A stretch of DNA of 13,410 nt from Eubacterium sp. (GCA_014465955.1 JACTVT010000057.1:1-13410), one strand, 5' to 3'; positions 7,232-13,312 are shown, numbered from the stretch's first letter. Numbers and translations: made by a program. The notes: a model not told the origin generated them from the sequence alone.

Positions 7232-7260
7232 ATAATACTACAAAACTTTTTTTTTTTCAA
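7232..7260 (-). promoter_or_regulatory. Promoter of the O-antigen-ligase-like gene with A11 tract in the spacer
   Basis: On the minus strand TTGAAA (7260-7255), a 17-base spacer and TATTAT (7237-7232) form a near-consensus promoter. A run of 11 A (T11 at 7247-7257 on the plus strand) starts inside the -35 box and fills half the spacer. Gain or loss of one base by slippage would change the spacing to 18 or 16. The leader before the ATG is about 60 bases. Confidence 0.6.
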
Positions 7261-7313
7261 TAGCATATATTATTGTTAATATTACATTTATAAATCGTTT
7301 ACATTATTAATGG

Positions 7314-7342
7314 TTGAAAAGTTTGTTGTTATAATGTATAAT
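7314..7342 (+). promoter_or_regulatory. Consensus promoter of the first parvulin-type foldase gene
   Basis: TTGAAA (7314-7319), a 17-base spacer and a perfect TATAAT (7337-7342) precede the ATG at 7377 by about 35 bases. AAGGAG (7364-7369) is the ribosome binding site. A second TATAAT overlaps the spacer at 7330-7335 but lacks a properly spaced -35. The gene should be well expressed. Confidence 0.8.
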
Positions 7343-7376
7343 AATATGGTATTTTATCCGAATAAGGAGTGTTCTT

Positions 7377-9221
7377 ATGAACGAAAAAGATTTAGAAAAG
7401 AATTTAAACGGCGAAGAAATTGATGAACGTGCAGATGGCGAAACTGCCGTTTTGAACGGTGAAGTTGTTAATCTTGATGATGAAACTTCTGTTGATAATG
7501 AAAATTCCGATTGGAAGTTTGACGCCGAAGTGCCTACTCTTGATGACAGCCTTGAATTAAAGGGCGGATTTGAACTTGATATTCCGACTGAAAATGCAAA
7601 ATCGTTTGTTCCTTCAGGAAGTACAAATGATGAAGTTGCAACAATCAGAGTAAGAAAAACACCGGTTAAAATTGTTTGCGGTGTGCTTGTCGGGCTGATT
7701 ATTGCGGCTGTTCTTATTTTTTTCGGAATCCGTTATTACACTGTTCCGAATACAGAGGAAAAAATGAATCCGGGAAATATTGCATTGACAGTCGGAGATA
7801 CAGATATTTCAATCGGTCTTTATGATTATTTTTATGCTTCTGTTGTTTATAATGCAGAGCAGTATGCAAACTATGGTTATAATAATCTTGACACATCAAA
7901 GGATTATTCTCAGCAGTATACCGAAGACGATGACGGCAATCAGATAACATGGCTTGAAAAGTTCAGGGAAGATACGATTACAGGAATAAAAACAATTGTT
8001 GTTTATTATGAAAAAGGTGTGCAGTCAGGTATCACTCTTTCTGATGAGCAGAAGGAAAGTATTGATCAGCAGATTGAAAGTTTGGAATCAAATGCTGCCA
8101 ACTCAGGCAAGAGTGTCAATGAATATATTCAGGAAGTTTACGGCGATAACTGCGGTGTTGCGACGCTTCGCAAATATCTTGAATTCTATTTAATCGGCAG
8201 CGAGTATTATAATCAGATGAGTATTGAAGAACGTCCGTCTGATGAAGCGGCAGAAGCCTATTATAATGAGAATATTGGTAATTATCAGTCTTGTTCGTAT
8301 GCGCTTATTGAAACAGCGTATGATACGGAAAGCGAAGAAACTAAGGCGCAGAGTCTTGAAAAGATTAAAGACTATGCACAGCAGATTAAGAGCCTTGATG
8401 ATATGAAAACGATGCTTCCCGAAGTTTCAGGTGAATTTATTAAACAGTATATTTCAATGGGTTATTTTGAAGATGAAGAAACTGCGGTTAAAACACTTTC
8501 CGACTCACTTGAAACATCGGCGGTAAAAACAAATGTTCAAACATATTTCGGCAAGGAAATTTCAGATTGGCTTTTCAGTGCCGATACTGCTGTAGGTTCA
8601 ACAAATTATTATTTGAGCGAAGATAACGCTTCTGCGGCAATTATTCTTAAAACAGGTGAACCCAAGCCTGATGAAACCGAAGTTTATTCTGTTCGTCATA
8701 TTCTTATTACTCCGGAAAAGGCAGAAACCGATGAAACACAGAGTGATGCTGCCAATACTCAGCAGACTGAGTATACCGAAGAAGAATGGCTTACTGCTCA
8801 GAATAAGGCAGATGAAATCCTTGCACTTTATAACAGCGGAGAAAAGACCGAAACGGCTTTTGCAAAACTTGCCGAAGAAAACAGCCAGGATACGGAATCG
8901 ACTTCAAAAGGTTCAAGCGGTCTTTACGGCGGTGCGTATGAAGGTGTAAGTCTTGGTCAGATGGTTCCTGAATTTGAGCAATGGGCTACTGATAAAAACC
9001 GCAGGGCAGGCGATGTCGGTATTGTAAAAAGTCAGTATGGTTATCATATTATGTACTTTATTTATGACGGTCCTGTATGCAAACTTAATGCTAAAAATGA
9101 TTTAATGAATAAAAATCAGCAGGAAGTATTTGATAACACTGAGGTCAAAGAACACAAAGCGTTTGATAAAACGATGGTTGCCAAGCCTTCTTCAAATACA
9201 GCCTCCGGCAGTGCTGAATAA
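7377..9221 (+). CDS. Membrane-anchored PpiC/parvulin-type foldase (PrsA/SurA-like), paralogue 1
   Basis: A 614-residue extracytoplasmic peptidyl-prolyl isomerase/chaperone. Residues 1-95 are an acidic cytoplasmic region, 98-119 a single transmembrane helix, and the rest faces outside. A SurA/PrsA-like chaperone region (about 130-300) contains the IGLYDYFYASVVYNAEQYANYGYN motif. A canonical PpiC domain spans 437-562 (VRHILITPEK, then MVPEFEQWATDK and GDVGIVKSQYGYHIMYF, with the usual histidines). Between them, residues 303-428 look like a second, degenerate PpiC domain that has lost those histidines but keeps DWLFSAD. PrsA of Bacillus is a lipoprotein; here there is no lipobox, and a cytoplasmic extension is present instead. 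It folds or escorts secreted proteins (family knowledge). A paralogue follows 112 bases downstream. The N-terminal acidic extension is not part of the family and its role is unknown. Confidence 0.9.
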   Translation: MNEKDLEKNLNGEEIDERADGETAVLNGEVVNLDDETSVDNENSDWKFDAEVPTLDDSLELKGGFELDIPTENAKSFVPSGSTNDEVATIRVRKTPVKIVCGVLVGLIIAAVLIFFGIRYYTVPNTEEKMNPGNIALTVGDTDISIGLYDYFYASVVYNAEQYANYGYNNLDTSKDYSQQYTEDDDGNQITWLEKFREDTITGIKTIVVYYEKGVQSGITLSDEQKESIDQQIESLESNAANSGKSVNEYIQEVYGDNCGVATLRKYLEFYLIGSEYYNQMSIEERPSDEAAEAYYNENIGNYQSCSYALIETAYDTESEETKAQSLEKIKDYAQQIKSLDDMKTMLPEVSGEFIKQYISMGYFEDEETAVKTLSDSLETSAVKTNVQTYFGKEISDWLFSADTAVGSTNYYLSEDNASAAIILKTGEPKPDETEVYSVRHILITPEKAETDETQSDAANTQQTEYTEEEWLTAQNKADEILALYNSGEKTETAFAKLAEENSQDTESTSKGSSGLYGGAYEGVSLGQMVPEFEQWATDKNRRAGDVGIVKSQYGYHIMYFIYDGPVCKLNAKNDLMNKNQQEVFDNTEVKEHKAFDKTMVAKPSSNTASGSAE

Positions 9222-9238
9222 TTTGTTGAAAAATATAC

Positions 9239-9267
9239 TTGTAATATTTTGAATATTAGTGTAAAAT
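9239..9267 (+). promoter_or_regulatory. Promoter of the second parvulin-type foldase gene
   Basis: TTGTAA (9239-9244), a 17-base spacer and TAAAAT (9262-9267) lie between the two foldase genes. No terminator hairpin separates the genes, so the second can be transcribed both from here and by read-through. The leader to the ATG is about 60 bases. Confidence 0.6.
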
Positions 9268-9333
9268 ACTTTTAGGCTTGTGCGGTTTTGTGCAGTCATA
9301 TGAAATTTTCTAATTTTTAAGGATGATAAAATC

Positions 9334-11025
9334 ATGGCAAAGAAAGAATTGAATGATGATATTCTTGCCGGGGGTTCAATTTCTTCCGGTAAAGAAAAAT
9401 CAAAAAAGACAAAGGGTGTAAAAAAGCCCAAAGTAAAAATCTCAAAAAATACTGCAAAGGTAATTAAATCTGTAATTGCAGCGGTAGTTGTTGTTGCTCT
9501 TCTTGTTACTTATGTTGCAACAGGTGCTGTCCGCAAGGGCTTTATTCATTCAACCCTTCAGTGGACAACAGGCATTACCGCCGTAACAGTTACATCTGAT
9601 GACGGTGAAAAGATTAAAGTTCCCGTGTCTGTTTACAATTATTATTTTGCAATAACATATAATAATTTAAAATCAACGCAGCAGCAGTATGAGCAGTATG
9701 GTCTTGACCCTGCCGATATGGGTATTGATGTTGATTTTGATGAGAAACTTTCTGCTCAAAAGACGACCAACGATGATGACGAGGTTATTACATGGGCACA
9801 GCATATTCAGGATCAGGTTGTTGAATCTATTAAATCAACATATACTTATTATAATGAAGCCGTAAAAGCGAATAACGGTGAAATTCCTGAAATTACAGAG
9901 GAACAGCAGAAAGAAATTGACGATACAATGGCTCAGTATAAAGAGCAGGCAGAAAAGAACGGATACACGCTTTCCGGTTATCTTGTAAGAGCACTCGGAA
10001 AGGGCGTAACCGAAACTGTTTACCGTCAGGAGGCTACCCGTGCATATATTGCACAGAATTACAGCGAAACTCTCGGTGATGAAATCTCCGCTACTGAATA
10101 TACAGATGAGCAGATTAATGCATATAAGGATGAACACCTTGATGAACTCAAGTCAGTAAATATCAGACTGTTTGAGGCTTCAACAGAGGATATTGCAAAG
10201 GAATTTGCAGGTAAACTTAATGCAGACGGCTCTAATTTCACGGCACTTGCAGCAGAATATGCAAGTGATGGTTTTGATAAGTCATATTATACAGAAGACG
10301 GTGCTTCAACTTATCTTGAAGCAACAAGAACCAGTCTTCAGAGAAATGGTTTTGCAATTGCAACAGCAGAGCATAATCATGAAGAGGGTGAGGAGCATTC
10401 CGATGATGAAGAACAGTCTTATCCGGGTCTTGACTGGCTCTTCAGTGCAGACAGAAAAGCAGGCGATTCTTATCAGTATTCAACAACAGTTGTTTACATA
10501 CTTTCACCGGCTGCCCTTACAGATACTAAAACCGTAAATGTTCGTCATATACTTATCAGTCCTGTTGATACAACAGACAGCAGTGCATCAGCAAAGAATG
10601 CAACAGATGAGCAGTGGGCAGATGCTTATGCTAAGGCTCAGGATATATTAAATCAGTATAACAGCGGTGAAAAAACTGCTGATAGTTTTGCTGAACTCGC
10701 AAAGGCTAATTCAGCAGATGGTTCGGCAAGTAATGGCGGACTTTATGAAAATGTTTACCCGGGTCAGATGGTTACACCGTTTAATACCTGGTGTTTTGAT
10801 AATCGCTCAGTCGGAGATACTGCCATTGTAAAGACGGAATATGGTTATCACGTTATGTATTTTGACGGTGCTACCGATACAGCAGTTTGGCAGTACACAG
10901 CAGAGCAGTCACTTGCTGCTGAGGATTCAAAGACTGAAGCAGAAAAGTTGCAGGATGCTTATACTGCAAAACTTAATTGGTTCGGTTCACGCTATATTGA
11001 AATAGATACAGATATTGATATGTAA
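9334..11025 (+). CDS. Membrane-anchored PpiC/parvulin-type foldase, paralogue 2 with His-rich insert
   Basis: A 563-residue paralogue of the preceding protein, with a basic rather than acidic cytoplasmic N-terminus (Lys-rich, 19-42), a transmembrane helix at 45-63, and an exported remainder. The chaperone-like region (95-265) shares the SVYNYYFAITYNN and TWAQHIQD patterns with paralogue 1. The canonical PpiC domain spans 401-510 (VNVRHILISP, NGGLYENVYPGQMV, GDTAIVKTEYGYHVMYF). Residues 275-392 repeat its skeleton (VNIRLF..., SNFTALAAEYASDG, WLFSADRKAGD) without the catalytic histidines, indicating an inactive PpiC copy as in SurA. A His/Glu-rich stretch EHNHEEGEEHSDDEE (346-360) is inserted in that copy and could bind metal. 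AAGGATG 9-10 bases before ATG 9334 is the ribosome site. No lipobox is seen. The isomerase call is secure; clients are unknown. Confidence 0.9.
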   Translation: MAKKELNDDILAGGSISSGKEKSKKTKGVKKPKVKISKNTAKVIKSVIAAVVVVALLVTYVATGAVRKGFIHSTLQWTTGITAVTVTSDDGEKIKVPVSVYNYYFAITYNNLKSTQQQYEQYGLDPADMGIDVDFDEKLSAQKTTNDDDEVITWAQHIQDQVVESIKSTYTYYNEAVKANNGEIPEITEEQQKEIDDTMAQYKEQAEKNGYTLSGYLVRALGKGVTETVYRQEATRAYIAQNYSETLGDEISATEYTDEQINAYKDEHLDELKSVNIRLFEASTEDIAKEFAGKLNADGSNFTALAAEYASDGFDKSYYTEDGASTYLEATRTSLQRNGFAIATAEHNHEEGEEHSDDEEQSYPGLDWLFSADRKAGDSYQYSTTVVYILSPAALTDTKTVNVRHILISPVDTTDSSASAKNATDEQWADAYAKAQDILNQYNSGEKTADSFAELAKANSADGSASNGGLYENVYPGQMVTPFNTWCFDNRSVGDTAIVKTEYGYHVMYFDGATDTAVWQYTAEQSLAAEDSKTEAEKLQDAYTAKLNWFGSRYIEIDTDIDM

Positions 11026-11029
11026 TATT

Positions 11030-11055
11030 AAGGGGAGGGTTTATCCCTCCCTTTT
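11030..11055 (+). terminator. Terminator after the foldase genes
   Basis: GGGAGGG (11033-11039) pairs with CCCTCCC (11045-11051) around the loop TTTAT, extended by A-T and G-T pairs and followed by TTTT. It ends the foldase transcript. Its AGGGGAGGG head resembles the GTAG-headed hairpins just downstream, so it may be a decayed, co-opted copy of that family. Confidence 0.75.
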
Positions 11056-11073
11056 CTCAAATTCTTGAATATT

Positions 11074-11101
11074 GTAGGGGAGTGTCTCTGTGCACTCCTG
11101 T
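11074..11101 (+). repeat. REP-like hairpin, copy A
   Basis: GTAG head (11074-11077), then arms GGGAGTG (11078-11084) and CACTCCT (11093-11099) around the loop TCTCTGTG, pairing over 7 bp with one G-T. It has the same 7-8-7 plan and almost the same loop as copy C, with different but still complementary arms. Confidence 0.7.
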
Positions 11102-11118
11102 GAAATTACAATTAACTC

Positions 11119-11142
11119 GTAGGGGCGGATATCATCCGCCCG
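11119..11142 (+). repeat. REP-like hairpin, copy B
   Basis: GTAG head (11119-11122), then a perfect 8-bp stem GGGCGGAT (11123-11130) / ATCCGCCC (11134-11141) with a 3-base loop ATC, followed by GTTAT as in copy C. Confidence 0.75.
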
Positions 11143-11171
11143 TTATTTAAGCATAATGTTATTTAAACATT

Positions 11172-11198
11172 GTAGGGGCAGGTCTCTGCGCCTGTCCG
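11172..11198 (+). repeat. REP-like hairpin, copy C
   Basis: GTAG head (11172-11175), arms GGGCAGG (11176-11182) and CCTGTCC (11191-11197), loop TCTCTGCG; 7 bp with one G-T pair, followed by GTTAT. Confidence 0.75.
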
Positions 11199-11240
11199 TT
11201 ATCATAAAAGCCACATTAAATTGATTCGTGGGATTTTCGT

Positions 11241-11266
11241 GTAGGGGTCGATGCCCTCATCGACCC
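11241..11266 (+). repeat. REP-like hairpin, copy D
   Basis: GTAG head (11241-11244), then a perfect 9-bp stem GGGTCGATG (11245-11253) / CATCGACCC (11258-11266) with loop CCCT. It is the most stable of the four. It has no T-tract, so it is not an obvious terminator. Confidence 0.75.
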
Positions 11267-11331
11267 ATTAAAATTATACGCCGAATACTCATTAATCCCG
11301 AAAAATCAGATTAAGAAAGAGGTGACCATAA

Positions 11332-11553
11332 GTGTCAGAATTAAATGATATAGAACGATTGAAAGAAAAAATTTCAAGGCTTATGGCCGCTTTGGAAGAT
11401 GTTAATTTTGAATGCCAAAGGCTTGAAATTGTAAATTCAAATCTTGATTTTCAACTTAAGGAAGCCAATCGTGAACTTGCAAGGAATATTGCGGTTCTTC
11501 AGGCACTTGAAGAAGAAAATGAAAAACTAAAAAAGGAATTGCAAAACAGATAA
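11332..11553 (+). CDS. Small coiled-coil protein, function unknown
   Basis: A 73-residue protein, almost entirely one coiled coil (about residues 5-72), with leucine/isoleucine/valine heptads (IERLKEKISRLMAALEDV, then ANRELARNIAVLQALEEENEKLKKEL). It starts at GTG 11332, supported by AGAGGTGA 6 bases upstream. Its stop codon overlaps the ATG of the fumarase-type gene by one base (TAATG), so the second gene is probably translated by coupling. No domain beyond the coiled coil can be seen, and no family is recognised. It could be a ZapB-like or scaffold-type protein, but sequence alone does not show this. The coupled order suggests a link to the hydratase subunit or simple co-transcription. Confidence 0.8.
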   Translation: MSELNDIERLKEKISRLMAALEDVNFECQRLEIVNSNLDFQLKEANRELARNIAVLQALEEENEKLKKELQNR

Positions 11554-12080
11554 TGGAATATATTTTAAATACTTCGCAGTTAAGAGAATATGCACCGAAG
11601 CTTTCGGCAGGTGACAGAGTCGTTCTTTCGGGAACGGTTTATACTTCACGTGATGCCGCACATAAAAGAATAGTTTCGGCTATAGAAAACGGCGAACCAT
11701 TGCCATATGATTTAACAGATGCAGTGATTTATTATGCAGGTCCTACGCCTGCTCCCGAAAATCTTGCAGTTGGTTCGTGCGGACCCACAACTTCAAGCAG
11801 AATGGATGTTTTTGCTCCGCTCCTGCTTGATAAAGGCGTTGTCGCAATGGTCGGCAAGGGTGAAAGAAATAAAACCGTGTGTGATGCAATAATCAGAAAT
11901 AATGCAGTTTATCTTTGTGCAATCGGCGGCGCAGGTGCGCTCGCATCCAAGTGTATCAAAACCTGCGATGTCATCGCTTATGATGATCTCGGCTGCGAAT
12001 CTGTAAAAAGGCTTACATTTGAAAATTTTCCGCTTACGGTTGCAATTGACTGCTGCGGCGGCAATATTTTCAAAAGATAA
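11553..12080 (+). CDS. Class I fumarase / L(+)-tartrate dehydratase beta subunit
   Basis: A 175-residue hydratase subunit equivalent to the C-terminal domain of class I (Fe-S) fumarases and to TtdB. Family landmarks in order: LSGTVYTSRDAAHKR (25-39), YYAGPTPAPEN (60-70), the signature CGPTTSSRMD (76-85), VGKGERNK (100-107), IGGAGAL (124-130) and FENFPLTVAIDCCGG (156-170). With an Fe-S alpha subunit it would interconvert fumarate and malate (or dehydrate tartrate). In most Clostridia the alpha gene is directly upstream; here that place is taken by the coiled-coil gene and no alpha subunit is in the window. It starts at ATG 11553, overlapping the previous stop by one base; the nearest Shine-Dalgarno (AAGGA) is too far upstream, so coupling is needed. 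Substrate cannot be fixed from the beta subunit alone. Confidence 0.9.
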   Translation: MEYILNTSQLREYAPKLSAGDRVVLSGTVYTSRDAAHKRIVSAIENGEPLPYDLTDAVIYYAGPTPAPENLAVGSCGPTTSSRMDVFAPLLLDKGVVAMVGKGERNKTVCDAIIRNNAVYLCAIGGAGALASKCIKTCDVIAYDDLGCESVKRLTFENFPLTVAIDCCGGNIFKR

Positions 12081-12084
12081 TGAA

Positions 12085-12114
12085 ATGGTGCACCATAATC
12101 GGTGCACCGTTTTT
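12085..12114. terminator. Terminator between fumarase beta gene and sigK
   Basis: Two copies of the self-complementary GGTGCACC (12087-12094 and 12101-12108) pair over 8 bp, 10 with flanking T-G and A-T pairs, loop ATAATC, followed by TTTT on the plus strand. It clearly terminates the rightward transcript. On the minus strand only a weak ATTTCATT follows. Confidence 0.85.
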
Positions 12115-12797
12115 CAATTCACTCGCTTTTTTATGTCGTTTAAAACTTTTTTCTCAATTCTCGAAACATAACTTCTGCTTATGTTCAGCCTTTGTGCAAC
12201 CTCGCGTTGTGTCAAAGGCTTTTTGTTGTCAAGCCCATAGCGAAGAATGATTATTTCCTTTTCACGTTCATCATCCATATTTTTTATGTATTTCGCAACC
12301 TTTTCCCACTTTACCTTTGTTTCAAGATCTTCTGCCAAATCGGTGCTGTCGCTTATCGTGTCTTGTATCGTCAGCGGATTTCCATCCTTGTCAATCTCAA
12401 TTGAATCCCCTAAATAAATATCCGTCGCATTTTTCCTGATGTTCCGAAAATGCATCAGAATTTCATTTTCAATGCATCTGCTTGCATATGTTGCAAGATG
12501 GACATTTTTTTCGGGATTGAAACTGTCGATGCCTTTAATCAGGCCGATTGTGCCGATTGAAATCAAATCATCGGTATCATTTGTTTTTGAATAATATTTT
12601 TTTACAATGTGGCTTACAAGCCGTAAATTCCTTTCAATAAGCAGGGCTCTTGCATCGGTACTGCCCTCCTTCATTCTGGCAAGCGCCTCTGCCTCTTCCT
12701 TAGGCTTTAATGGCTTTGGAAAACTTGATGTGTTGCTGATGTGCAGTATAAAATATAAAAAATTTGCACTCAGAAAAGAAATTAATGCAGAAAACAT
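12114..12797 (-). CDS. sigK: RNA polymerase sporulation sigma factor, pro-sigma-K
   Basis: A 227-residue sigma-70-family factor that directs late mother-cell transcription during sporulation. It aligns best with Bacillus SigK: SSFPKPLKPKEEAEALARMKEG after the N-terminus, LLIERNLRLVSHIVKKYY and DDLISIGTIGLIKGIDSF (region 2), LATYASRCIENEILMHFRNIRK (region 2.4), and REKEIIILRYGLDNKKPLTQREVAQRLNISRSYVSRIEK (region 4). Residues 1-20 (MFSALISFLSANFLYFILHI) are a hydrophobic pro-sequence like the one SpoIVFB-type proteases remove. The gene is intact, with no skin-type insertion. I choose ATG 12797 because AGGTG lies 6 bases upstream; the in-frame GTG 12806 and ATG 12803 overlap that ribosome site. 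SigE is the nearest alternative, but region 2.4 and the LSP-like N-terminus favour SigK. Confidence 0.92.
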   Translation of the reverse strand: MFSALISFLSANFLYFILHISNTSSFPKPLKPKEEAEALARMKEGSTDARALLIERNLRLVSHIVKKYYSKTNDTDDLISIGTIGLIKGIDSFNPEKNVHLATYASRCIENEILMHFRNIRKNATDIYLGDSIEIDKDGNPLTIQDTISDSTDLAEDLETKVKWEKVAKYIKNMDDEREKEIIILRYGLDNKKPLTQREVAQRLNISRSYVSRIEKKVLNDIKKRVN

Positions 12798-12833
12798 TTT
12801 CATCACCTAAAAAATACTATTCATAACACTGCT

Positions 12834-12861
12834 TTTTTATGTTTTTTCTTTGATAATTGAC
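12834..12861 (-). promoter_or_regulatory. Tentative sigma-E-type promoter of sigK
   Basis: On the minus strand GTCAATT (12861-12855), 13 bases, then CATAAAAA (12841-12834) resembles the sigma-E pattern, in which the -10 is CATAnAnT. In Bacillus, sigK is transcribed by sigma-E. The match is partial, and the region is A+T-rich enough to give chance hits. Confidence 0.3.
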
Positions 12862-12885
12862 AAGATTCAAAATGTAGTTTATTAT
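12857..12885 (+). promoter_or_regulatory. Strong promoter of the YjbR-like gene
   Basis: A perfect -35 TTGACA (12857-12862), a 17-base spacer and TATTAT (12880-12885) lead to the ATG at 12921 with a leader of about 30 bases. The ribosome site is AAGGCGG. It overlaps the putative sigK promoter on the other strand. Confidence 0.82.
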
Positions 12886-12897
12886 GTAAGTACATAA
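12882..12897. promoter_or_regulatory. Operator-like dyad over the -10 and start site
   Basis: A perfect inverted repeat, TTATGTA-AG-TACATAA, overlaps the -10 box and the expected transcription start of the YjbR-like gene. Its position suits a repressor site. The binding protein is unknown. Confidence 0.5.
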
Positions 12898-12920
12898 CTT
12901 CTATAAATAAGGCGGAAAAG

Positions 12921-13286
12921 ATGAAATACGATTGGATTGATGAATTTTTACTTGCCAAAGCAGGTGTTACGAAAGATTTGCAGGCGGATTGGAATTGGAT
13001 TCGCTATCAAATCGACGGGAAAATGTTTGCCGCAGTATGTCTTGATAAAAACGATAATCCATATTATATTACTTTGAAACTTGCTCCTGCTGAGGGTGAG
13101 TTTATGCGCGGACAGTATGATGACATAATTCCCGGCTATTATATGAATAAACAGCATTGGAATTCAATTAAGGCAGATGGTAATATCTCTGACGACCTTC
13201 TTAAAGATATGCTTGATAAGTCATATAATCTTGTTTTGAAAAGTTTCAGTAAGAAGAAGCAAAAGGAAATCCTCGGTACATATTAA
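12921..13286 (+). CDS. YjbR/MmcQ family protein
   Basis: A 121-residue protein of the YjbR/MmcQ (DUF419) family, which has a CyaY-like fold and is often described as DNA-binding, although its cellular role is not well established. Family features are KMFAAVCLDKNDNPYYITLKL (34-54) and the signature PGYYMNKQHWNSI (71-83), followed by two C-terminal helices (ISDDLLKDMLDKSYNLVLKSF). The length is typical for a single-domain member. ATG 12921 follows AAGGCGG closely. It is a monocistronic unit with a near-consensus promoter, an operator-like dyad and a strong terminator, divergent from sigK; co-regulation with sporulation is not implied. Confidence 0.88.
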   Translation: MKYDWIDEFLLAKAGVTKDLQADWNWIRYQIDGKMFAAVCLDKNDNPYYITLKLAPAEGEFMRGQYDDIIPGYYMNKQHWNSIKADGNISDDLLKDMLDKSYNLVLKSFSKKKQKEILGTY

Positions 13287-13312
13287 CATAACTTTATTTT
13301 CATAGTTGAATT

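Larger units (their letters stand above)
11056..11331. other. Non-coding island holding four GTAG-headed hairpins
   Basis: This 276-base stretch has no supportable gene. It contains four short hairpin repeats in the same orientation, separated by A+T-rich DNA of 17 to 42 bases. A 9-base direct repeat GTTATTTAA occurs at 11142-11150 and 11158-11166. No clear promoter for the downstream coiled-coil gene could be recognised, although its ribosome site AGAGGTGA is strong. Confidence 0.7.

Noticed and set aside
7168..7376. Riboswitch or small RNA in the gap between the polysaccharide and foldase genes
   Set aside because: The stretch is A+T-rich with two promoters and only short, weak pairings; no conserved aptamer-like fold could be seen.
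7377..9221. Lipoprotein signal (PrsA-type lipobox) in the foldases
   Set aside because: The only nearby Cys (Cys101) precedes the hydrophobic helix and no L-x-x-C box exists; both proteins fit a transmembrane anchor.
9835..10137. Reverse-strand reading frame of 100 codons inside foldase paralogue 2
   Set aside because: It lies entirely antisense to a clearly coding gene, has no ribosome site and no recognisable family; it is a by-product of codon bias.
11074..11266. CRISPR-like array formed by the four GTAGGGG repeats
   Set aside because: The copies differ in arm sequence and length, spacing varies from 45 to 69 bases, and no cas gene is present. Only the GTAGGGG head is constant.
12798..12806. 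Extended sigma-K start at GTG 12806
   Set aside because: This codon overlaps the AGGTGAT ribosome site serving ATG 12797.
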